DNA of 64,000 nt from Luteolibacter flavescens (lineage in GTDB: Bacteria > Verrucomicrobiota > Verrucomicrobiia > Verrucomicrobiales > Akkermansiaceae). Positions 52,801 through 59,800 of the stretch are shown piece after piece; the stretch's first letter is position 1, and each line of letters starts with the position of its first letter. The notes beneath the pieces were generated by a model, which saw only the letters and a list, made by a program, of their open reading frames with translations, did no database searches and was not told the origin of the DNA. Location: NCBI RefSeq assembly GCF_025950085.1, contig NZ_JAPDDS010000006.1, forward strand, positions 1 to 64,000. Reading direction: 5' to 3'. The position numbers and the translations under genes were made by a program.

Positions 52801-53457
52801 CCGGTGTCGAGGGTGGGGAATGCCACGATCACCGAGGGCGGCGTGCCGGTGTGGAGCGGCGGGGCCTACCGTCCGGGCGTGAAGGGCCTGGGCTACGAGG
52901 GGGCGGATGAGAAGGCGGTGCACCTGACTGCGGGCGCGGGCACGTATGAATTCCGCATCACGGGCACCTCGCTGGTGAAGCCAGGTACGATCATTCTAGT
53001 AGATAATGACAGCCCGGGTGCCCGCCTGCGTGGGAGCTGGACGCGTGGCACGAGCACGGAGGTGGACCAGCGCCACGGGGCGAGCTTCTCCTTCGCGGTG
53101 GCGGGCACGGGTGACTCGACGGCGGAATTCCGCCCCTACATCCCGGCGGCGGGCAACTACAAGGTGCAGGCGCGCTGGACCTCGCACTGGAACCGCGCGA
53201 CGGATGCACCCTTCACCATCCGTCACGCGGGCGGGGAGACGACCGTGAGGCGGAACCAGGAGGAGAACGGCGGGAAGTGGGTGGACCTGGGCACCTTCGC
53301 ATTCGACTTCGGCGCGGAGGGCAGGGTGACGCTGACGAACGATGCGGACGAGCACGTGATCGCGGATGCGGTGCGCTTCGTCCCCGTGGATCCCGCGGAT
53401 ACCTCGCTGATCTCCGGCGATGGCTTTGACGGGAAGGACGTCCTTCCCGACGCCTGA
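49819..53457 (+). CDS. GH78 alpha-L-rhamnosidase, multidomain, exported
   Basis: 1212 residues, larger than the usual 900-1000. It releases terminal alpha-L-rhamnose from polysaccharides or glycosides. The signal peptide ends AVVDA. Then come an N-terminal fibronectin-like domain (PRLSWWMTSDVRG), concanavalin-like carbohydrate domains (about 120-330 and 330-560), and the (alpha/alpha)6 barrel (about 590-930). The catalytic signature APMDPDRDERQSWMGD (about 617-632) has Asp/Glu candidates for the general acid, and TTIWERWDGD (about 896) gives the second acid. A beta-sandwich follows. An extra C-terminal golvesin/Xly-like binding domain (about 1055-1200, GSWTRGTSTEVDQRHGASF) explains the length. 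Confidence 0.93.
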   Translation: MPRYLVSFLATTLAGSAVVDAAPSVTKLRCEDLANPTGVEVAQPRLSWWMTSDVRGDTQSAYQVVVDGVWDSGKVMSSQSIHIPYAGPALEPGRRYEWRTRIWDAEGAASAWSETATFATGIPSWSGEWIGQESAAWHAGIARAQWIWFPEGSPASSAPVGTRHFRRSFTLVEAPTRASFTVAADNGFEVSVNGTKAGEGSDLTHPGRFDIAPLLRAGENVITITASNIGTGANPAGLIAGLKMDFANAAPMEIHTDARWQASTDGKTWSAAMPLGGFGMAPWGTLHGRNPARYLRKDFTSDSNKEIARATAYVCGLGFFDLFLNGEEVSDHVMDPALSDYSKTAYYVTFDVTDRIRPDANAVGVVLGNGRFHAPRLSEPAPTQHFGFPKLLLQIDIEYTDGTRATVVKSDPTWKMTDDGPITANNEYDGEEYDARKEMPGWAAAGYDDSAWAAATAVTAPGPQVAPQMIEPMRVVRVIEPVAITNPTEGKYIVDMGENFYGTIRLKASAPVGTTVSMTSSYSLNADGTLKIADNRSALCTDRYTFKGEGVEVWTPRFKGQGFRRFEVSGLPEAPVLANFEGLVISTDVEDAGAFECSDELLNDIHRSVKRGLRMFLRSAPMDPDRDERQSWMGDPAKDAESGAYNFNVAAFYSKWMDDVARSQRGDGSIPDVSMYWNWGDGVEWASVFTILPEWIGDFYGNPRISAKHYQAMRKWVLAMRRHEEKDGTLRGASYGDWCDVSTITSGINNGNTSSALISSAYQYHNYRIMQRLATTLGRTADAATFFELANNLKVAFNARFYDETTHVYESDTQCAYVLALKFGLVPDGDRPAVLARLVDDIMVKHHGHLTVGLIGMQWLMQVLGEEGRSDVAWTIATRTARPSWGYMLSKGATTIWERWDGDTRDASMNSEALLILAGNLDAWFYQYVAGIRPGSTAFKRIVIQPEIVGDLTSAKAHFDSPYGRIASEWQVVSPTEVTFTCTVPANASAVIHVPVSRVGNATITEGGVPVWSGGAYRPGVKGLGYEGADEKAVHLTAGAGTYEFRITGTSLVKPGTIILVDNDSPGARLRGSWTRGTSTEVDQRHGASFSFAVAGTGDSTAEFRPYIPAAGNYKVQARWTSHWNRATDAPFTIRHAGGETTVRRNQEENGGKWVDLGTFAFDFGAEGRVTLTNDADEHVIADAVRFVPVDPADTSLISGDGFDGKDVLPDA

Positions 53458-53508
53458 ATCATCCCGGCTCGTCAAATGCCGCGCGGCCGGTACCGTGCTT
53501 GAGTGGCC

Positions 53509-53889
53509 ATGCGTCCGGTTTGCCGATGGAAGTCCTTCTGGTTCGGCGTGCTGATCCTGGCATTCCTTGCATTCGCATGGTGCCGTTCGATGAATCATCG
53601 GGACACCTTGGTCGGCCACTATGGCCCGTGGGAGGGAGGCATCCTCAGCGGGAGCGGTGCGCTGAAGTATGTCGGGGAGTTCGACCGGGAGAATGAGCGG
53701 GACCTCTACTTCTTCACGATCACCGCCCGCCTGCCATCGGAGGACGGGCAGGTCTTCGCGAAGGCGTGGTCGCTGGAGGAGTTCGGGCCATCCATCGGCT
53801 ACTGGTTCCTCATGCTGCTCTTCGCGATTCCGTGGGGCGCTTTTCTCGCGTGGCGCTTTCGCCGGCAACGCGCTCTGGGGAACTCATGA
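53509..53889 (+). CDS. Small two-transmembrane protein, paralogue of 1457-1891
   Basis: 126 residues from ATG 53509; a GTG at 53503 is in frame. An N-terminal helix (about 10-28, FWFGVLILAFLAFAWC) is followed by a polar loop with RSMNHRDTLVGHYG and a C-terminal helix (about 94-113, WFLMLLFAIPWGAFLAWRF) with basic tail RRQRALGNS. It shares the helix patterns and PWGAxLAWRxRR ending with the protein at 1457-1891. It lies 51 bp after the rhamnosidase in the same direction, so it may be cotranscribed. Function unknown. Confidence 0.7.
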   Translation: MRPVCRWKSFWFGVLILAFLAFAWCRSMNHRDTLVGHYGPWEGGILSGSGALKYVGEFDRENERDLYFFTITARLPSEDGQVFAKAWSLEEFGPSIGYWFLMLLFAIPWGAFLAWRFRRQRALGNS

Positions 53890-53922
53890 TCACAGGGGCG
53901 AGGGAATCTCTGATTCCTCAGT

Positions 53923-53994
53923 TTCATCAGTGGTTGATGAAAACAGCATTCGAGTATGACTCGGGCCGGTCTAATGACCGGCGCTCCCAGGGGA
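53923..53994. repeat. Degenerate family E and a family B copy
   Basis: tttcatcagtggttgatgaaa (about 53922-53942) is an E remnant; family B follows at 53962-53994 with a near-perfect hairpin. It ends just before the stop codon of the next minus-strand gene. Confidence 0.7.
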
Positions 53995-54004
53995 GGTGAC
54001 CGGA

Positions 54005-54622
54005 TCAGTCGATGGTGAAATCGACTTCCGTCTTTTGTCCTTCGAAGCGGGTGAAAGTGCCGATGCCGAATGCCTTGATCTCGCTTTCGGGTGCGGTGAG
54101 CGACCACTTCTTCTCCCCGCCTTGGAAGACACTGTAGGTGATCTGGCTGCCGTCACCGGAGATGCTCCAGTTGTAATCCATCTTCTCCTTCAGATCGATG
54201 AACTCGGTCTTGAGCTTCTCCTCGCCCACTTCCATGACGATGAGGTAGCGCGCATTGTCCTCGGCGGAGGAAACGCCGACCTTGATGGTGCCGGAGCGCG
54301 GCGAATAGGGGACCATGGCGATCTTGCCGAGGTGCAGCACCGGGGATCCATCGACGTTGCCGCCGGCATTCTTCATCTCACCCTTGATGCGGATGCGTGT
54401 CTGTTGCTTGCCTGCGGTGACGGTCACGCGATGTTCGTCGAAGATGCCCTTCATCTTCGGATCGATCTTCATCTCGCGCCGGTTTGCGGTCCACGGATGG
54501 ATGGCCACTTCCTTTGCGGTGATCGGTGCAGGCTTGCCCTTGGCGCCTTGGGCCGAGGCGATGTCGGCGGTGATGAAGAGGGCGAGGACGGGCAAGAGCC
54601 GACAGAGGAAACGGAGATTCAT
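54005..54622 (-). CDS. Exported protein of unknown function
   Basis: 205 residues from ATG 54622 (MNLRFLCRLLP); ATG 54634 is four codons upstream. The signal peptide ends ADIASAQG. The mature part is beta-rich with regular strands (HRVTVTAGKQQTRIRIKGEM, PVLHLGKIAMVPYSPRSG, KTEFIDLKEKMDYNWSISG), probably a single beta-sandwich, and ends with KTEVDFTID. No catalytic motif or lipobox. Unknown family. Single-gene unit. Confidence 0.7.
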   Translation of the reverse strand: MNLRFLCRLLPVLALFITADIASAQGAKGKPAPITAKEVAIHPWTANRREMKIDPKMKGIFDEHRVTVTAGKQQTRIRIKGEMKNAGGNVDGSPVLHLGKIAMVPYSPRSGTIKVGVSSAEDNARYLIVMEVGEEKLKTEFIDLKEKMDYNWSISGDGSQITYSVFQGGEKKWSLTAPESEIKAFGIGTFTRFEGQKTEVDFTID

Positions 54623-55076
54623 GGCGAGGGACATGACATCTTTCCAGACATGCAAAAAGGACAATATTGGAGATGGGAGGTGACGATTCTTGAGTTGTTC
54701 CGCCGGGTGGGCGAGTGTGTCTTTTTCGGTGTGTTTTCCCGCCTTTGGGTGACGGATGGTGATGTGCTGTCGATTTGTCGAAACGGGCCGTTGGCCGCGT
54801 GCTCCTAGGGCAGCACAAGGATCGGCGGAGCCGGGAGCGCTGGCTTTAGCCGGCTTGGACGGGCGGGCGAAGTGACCATAGGAGCTGGGCTTCACCTGCG
54901 GCCATCGTGGTCCGCATCGCTCCGCGTGCGGCGAAGCCATATCGCGGCGGTCTGCTGCCAAGACACTCGCCGACTAAAGTCAGCGCTCCGCCTGCGGCGG
55001 CTGGGAGTGGGTCGATGCGCGCAGTCAGGGATTGTCCGGGCCGGTCTGATGGCCAACGCTCCCATGGGCGCTGCAC
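54623..55076. repeat. Intergenic repeats H, A, C, A inverted, B
   Basis: No gene is seen. A merged H/A unit lies at 54785-54877, C at 54901-54938, inverted A at 54960-55005 (hairpin with compensating changes, ccgactaaagtcagcg) and a degenerate B at 55036-55068. Confidence 0.75.
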
Positions 55077-55340
55077 TTACTCGTCGGAGATGACGACCTT
55101 GCGCTCCCTCTCGGGGGCTGAGGGTGGTTTCTCAGGCAGGGGGCCGGCAGCTTTCCGCTTCTTCTTCTTCTTCTCGTGGTAAAACCACACGAGTTGCAGT
55201 GCGGAGACGATGATGACGTAAAGATAGAGGATGCGGTTTCGAAAGTTGGTGTCCTCGATCTGCGTGTAGAGAATTCCCCACACGGAGCCGACGACCACCG
55301 CGAGAGTGATCCGGATGATGATTTCTTTCCGATTCCGCAT
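55077..55340 (-). CDS. Small two-transmembrane protein with basic tail
   Basis: 87 residues from ATG 55340 (MRNRKEIIIR), chosen because AGGAAGG lies just upstream; ATG 55367 is a longer alternative. Helices lie at about 9-25 (IIRITLAVVVGSVWGIL) and 38-55 (ILYLYVIIVSALQLVWF). A Lys-rich cytoplasmic tail, YHEKKKKKRKAAGPLPEKP, follows. No named family. The Lys run could bind nucleic acid or phospholipid, but that is a guess. Confidence 0.6.
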   Translation of the reverse strand: MRNRKEIIIRITLAVVVGSVWGILYTQIEDTNFRNRILYLYVIIVSALQLVWFYHEKKKKKRKAAGPLPEKPPSAPERERKVVISDE

Positions 55341-55459
55341 TTGCCTTCCTAATCCTCTGCTTCCCATCACGGATGATATCTCCCGGCCGGGTTTGCAAGG
55401 ATGGATGAAGCCGCCGCATCCTCCGGTTGTGCGGACGCGGGGATGGTGGAGGGTAGGGG

Positions 55460-56845
55460 ATGGCGGGTGAGCGGCATTTCGACTTCGTGGTGATCGGTGG
55501 TGGCAGCGCGGGCTATGCGGCGGCGCGTGTGGCACGGGAGGCTCGCGACAATGTGGCGATCATCGATGGCGCAGAGCACCTGGGCGGCCTCTGCATCCTG
55601 CGCGGCTGCATGCCATCGAAGACGCTGATCTATTCCGCCGAGGTGCTGCACCTGGCGCAGCGCGGGCGCGAATTCGGACTGGTGATCCCGGAGGCGCGCG
55701 CGGACATGGCCGCGATGCAGCGGCGAAAGCGCGAGGTGATCGAGGACTTCGGCTCCTATCGCCGCGGCCAGCTCGAGGCGGACCACTTCACGCTGATCCG
55801 CGAGCGCGCGAGATTCGTGGATGAAAGGACCGTGGTGCTGGAGCCTTCCGGCGACCGCATCACGGCGGACCACTTCATGATCTCCACGGGCTCGGTGGTG
55901 AATGTGCCGGACGTTCCGGGGCTGGCAGAGACGCCGCACTGGACGAGCGACGATGTGCTGGATCTCGATTTCCTGCCGGAGTCCGTCATCGTGCTCGGCG
56001 GCGGCATCGTGGCCTGCGAGTTGGCGCAGTTTCTCCGTCGTGCGGGATCGCGCGTCATCCAGATCCAGCGCAGCGGGCGCATCCTGCGGAATGCCTCGGA
56101 GGATGCCGCCGCTGTGGTCACGCAGGCCTTCCGCGACGAGGGCATCGAGCTGCACACCGGCACCGCCATCCGCGGGATCCGTCGGGAGGGCGATCAGGTC
56201 GTGGTCACCTACGACTGCGACGGGAAAGCCTGCGAAGCCCGCGCCACGCACCTGCTGAATGCCCTCGGACGACGGCCCGCGCTCGACGGCCTCGGCCTGG
56301 AAGCCGCAGGCGTGAAGACCGGCGAGTCCGGCATGATCACCGTGAATGAACACCAGCGGACGAGCAATCCCGCCGTCTATGCCGGCGGCGATGTCACGGG
56401 CCCGCACGAGATCGTCCATCTCGCGGTGATGCAGGGCGAGCTCGCGGCACGGCACGCGACGGGCAGGCCCGCCGAGCCGATCGACTACGACCACCTCACA
56501 GGCGTCACCTTCACCGACCCTCAGGTCGCCTCCGCAGGCATCACGCCCGCGGACGCGGAGAAGCGCGGCATCCGCATCAAGTCGGCGACGTATCCCTTCG
56601 ACGACCATGGCCGCTCGATCCTGATGGGTGCGACCTATGGCTACGTGAAAGCCTGGGCCGACGTCTCCACCGGCAAGCTGCTCGGTGCCGAGTGCGTGGG
56701 GAAGGACGCGGGCGAACTCATCCACGGCATGGCCATCGCCATCACACTCGGTGCCACCGCTCGCGACCTGCTCCGCGTGCAGTGGTATCACCCCACCCTC
56801 AGCGAGATCTGGAGCTATCCGCTCGAAGACCTCGCCGGGGAGTGA
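55460..56845 (+). CDS. Class I pyridine nucleotide-disulfide oxidoreductase
   Basis: 461 residues. The FAD motif VIGGGSAGYAAARVA (about 8-22) is followed by the redox-active pair in GGLCILRGCMPSKTL (Cys at about 45 and 50, C-x4-C). The NAD motif is IVLGGGIVACELAQFLRR. FAD closure AVYAGGDVTGPHEIVHLAVM (about 309-328) and the C-terminal dimer-interface VQWYHPTLSEIW (His/Glu acid-base pair) complete the family. This is the dihydrolipoamide dehydrogenase/mercuric reductase group. No 2-oxo acid dehydrogenase genes or merP-like domain are nearby, so the electron acceptor is unknown. A GGAGGGTAGGGG stretch precedes the ATG. Confidence 0.85.
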   Translation: MAGERHFDFVVIGGGSAGYAAARVAREARDNVAIIDGAEHLGGLCILRGCMPSKTLIYSAEVLHLAQRGREFGLVIPEARADMAAMQRRKREVIEDFGSYRRGQLEADHFTLIRERARFVDERTVVLEPSGDRITADHFMISTGSVVNVPDVPGLAETPHWTSDDVLDLDFLPESVIVLGGGIVACELAQFLRRAGSRVIQIQRSGRILRNASEDAAAVVTQAFRDEGIELHTGTAIRGIRREGDQVVVTYDCDGKACEARATHLLNALGRRPALDGLGLEAAGVKTGESGMITVNEHQRTSNPAVYAGGDVTGPHEIVHLAVMQGELAARHATGRPAEPIDYDHLTGVTFTDPQVASAGITPADAEKRGIRIKSATYPFDDHGRSILMGATYGYVKAWADVSTGKLLGAECVGKDAGELIHGMAIAITLGATARDLLRVQWYHPTLSEIWSYPLEDLAGE

Positions 56846-56860
56846 TGCCTACAGCGTTTT

Positions 56861-59800
56861 TCAGAACGTGGTGACGCGCACGCGGCCGAAGCGCTTCGGC
56901 CCGGTCGCGGGGTCGATGAAGGTCACGCGTTCCCAAGTTCCATCGATGGAGACGGTGGCGACGGGTGCGATCTCCAGCGCATGCAGCGCGTCGAGCGACG
57001 AACCTGTCTCCACGGTGTAGGTGATGACGGGCGAGCTGGCGGCCTTGCGGCGGACGAATTCGATCACGAGCCTGCCTTGCGCATCCGGGTAGATGCGTGG
57101 CAGTCCGGCGCTGCCGCCTTCGGGCATCACGCTCAGGTTCGCGCTGTCCAGATCACCGGCATCCGGAGCCATGTTGAAGGCGTACTTCAGCAGGTTCTCC
57201 ACGCCATCGGCGGAGGGGCTGCCGTTGTCCTGCGAACCATTTGCCGCCAGTCCGTGCAGGAAGCGCCAGTCATCGAGGGGAGTAGCCGGTGCATTGGATC
57301 CGCTTTCAAATGCGCCGATGTCCGGCGCGTCTCCCCACGAGAGCGCCTGTGGCGGAATGATCTGCCGTGCGAAGGGCGCGGTGCCGTCTATCTGCTCCCA
57401 GCTTACCTGCATGGCGGCTCCGACCGCGGCCTCGTAGTAGCCGATCCACAGCGCATGGCGGCCTGCGGTGAGCTGCACGGTGCCGCTCACATTCCGCACC
57501 GAGTGGGCTCCATTGTTGTCCACCACCACATTGCCATCGATGGCGAGCACGGAGCCGTCGTCGCTCCGCGTGGTGAAGCGGTAGGTGGCCGTCTCCGGCA
57601 CGGTGATGAAGCCGGTCCACAGCGCGGCGACATTGTCCACGGCGAGCGGGATGCCGAGTCCGCCGAAGATATTCCCGCCCGACTCGCCGCGATCCAGCAC
57701 GCTGCCATCGCCCGCCGTGGTCTCCGTGCCCGCGCCGAAGTCGATGCGCGGAGTGGAGAGGGTGGCCACCGGAGTCAGTGCCTCCAGCGCGCCGGGCGCG
57801 GTGAGCAGGGTGGTGGTCGGCGTCGTTGCCAGCGCGTAATAGTGCCCCAGCAGGCCGGTGTTTCCGGCACGTGCCACGCCGCGCTGGTCGATGCGCGTCC
57901 CGGGGATGGAGATTCCTCCATTGTTCGCGATGCTGCCGGGCCGCAGCGCCATGGTTGGCGTTGGGCCACCATTGTCGGACAGGATGTCCAGGCGGAGCTG
58001 GGATGCGGTCACGCCGGTCAGGTTTCCCTTCACGCCATTGACCAGCCCGCCGCTGCCGCCCGCACCTACTAGATTGTTCGTAGATTGCGCGGAGAAGGTC
58101 CCGCTGCCATTGCCGCCGGATGTCACCACACCGTCGGTGCTGTTCCCGGCGAGGATGGAGTTCACCATCGTCACGGCCGTCTGGTAGATCCAAAGCGGGC
58201 CGTTCGGGCCGGTATTCCCGCTGATGGTCACGTGGCGCAGCGTTGCTTGAGTGGCTCCGATGCCGAGGGCGCTCGCATGATTGGCGGAAGTGTTCCCGGT
58301 GAAGGTCGAGTTTTCCGCGAGGAAGAGCGGCGATTCTCCCCAGCTCTGGATCGCGCCGCCCTCGGTGCCGGCATGGTTTCCCGTGAAGGTGCAGCCGCGC
58401 ACGGTCAGCGCGCCGTGGCTCCAGATACTACCCCCATGGTCGATGGTCCGGCCGCCGGTCAGCGTGAGATTCTCCAGCCGCAGCGAGCTGCCTGAGGAGA
58501 CATGGAAATGCCGGAGCTGGACCCCCGGAGCGATCGCCAGCGTGATGCGCGATCCGGAAGTGGGGCCCACGATGGCAACGTCATGATTGTAAACTTCCAT
58601 CGCGCTCGCCGTGCCCGCGTTGTTCCACTGCGTGGACATCGTGATGGTGCCGCTCAGCTCCGGCGCGAAGGTGATGACGTCCGTGCCCGCGCGTTTCTCG
58701 GCGTGGTAGAGCGCCTCGCGCAGGCTGGTGCCGGTGCCCAGCTCCGGGACGCTCGCGCCATCGTCCTCATCGACCAGCGTCGTGACGACCAGCGAAGGCG
58801 CGAGCACCTGCCAGACACTGCCGATCCCGTCCGCAGATCCGATCCGCTCGTAGCAATTCCCGGCGGCGTTTCTCAGCAGCACCTCGCCATTCGCACGGGG
58901 ATAAAGCTGCACGCCGGAGGCATCCGCGAAAACGGGTCCGTCACCCTCTGCCCAGCGATACACCGCGTGATCGGCTGTGCCGCCTTCATTGAGGAGGAAC
59001 CACGTCGCTCCATCCCCGGCAATGACATGCGCCATGACCTGCCAGGCGCTGCCTGCTCCCGTCGCTGATCCCGCCCGGGCTTCCACGCTTCCATCCGCGC
59101 GGCGCACCAGCACCGTGCCCGTGGCAGCCTTGCCGATTTCCTCGCCCAAGCCCCCGCCGATCCAGACGGCGGGCTGGCCCGGCTCCTGACGGTAAACGCG
59201 CAGCTCGCTGCCGATCGCCACCGGTCCCAGATACCACTCGGCATTGCCCGCGGTGAGGATGGTCCCGTAGCTCTCCAGCCCGCGCTCATACGCGCCGATG
59301 TCCACGCCGGTGAAGCGCACCCTCGGCCTGCCTCGCTGGTCGGTCGCGGCAGCCCCGGTCACGGTGCCCGCGTCTGCCGCCGGGCTGCCCTCCAGCAACG
59401 CGAAGGTGAGGGTCGGGCCGCCATTGTCGGCCAGCTCTCCCAGACCGGGCTCGGTCACGCCGACGATGTTTCCATTCACACCGTCAGTCAGGTTTGACGA
59501 GCCGCCGGTGCCGATGAGGTTGTGCGAGCTGGCGGCGGTCAGCGCATGTCCGCTCAGGTCCGAGGCGTTGCCGTTGTAGGCGTTCGTGTTGTTGACCACG
59601 ATCGAGTTCGTGAGCGTGACCCAGTTGGCCGAGCCGGAGCTGGACAATCCTGCCGCGTGGATCGCGATGCGGTCGGCGGTGTTGCCGCAGATGGTCGTAT
59701 TCACGATCTCCGCGCGTCCCTGGCTGTCGATGGCGCCGCTGAGGAGGGTGTGGTTGTTCGTGATCGTGCAGTTGACGATGCGTGCGTTCTTTTCCCAGGA

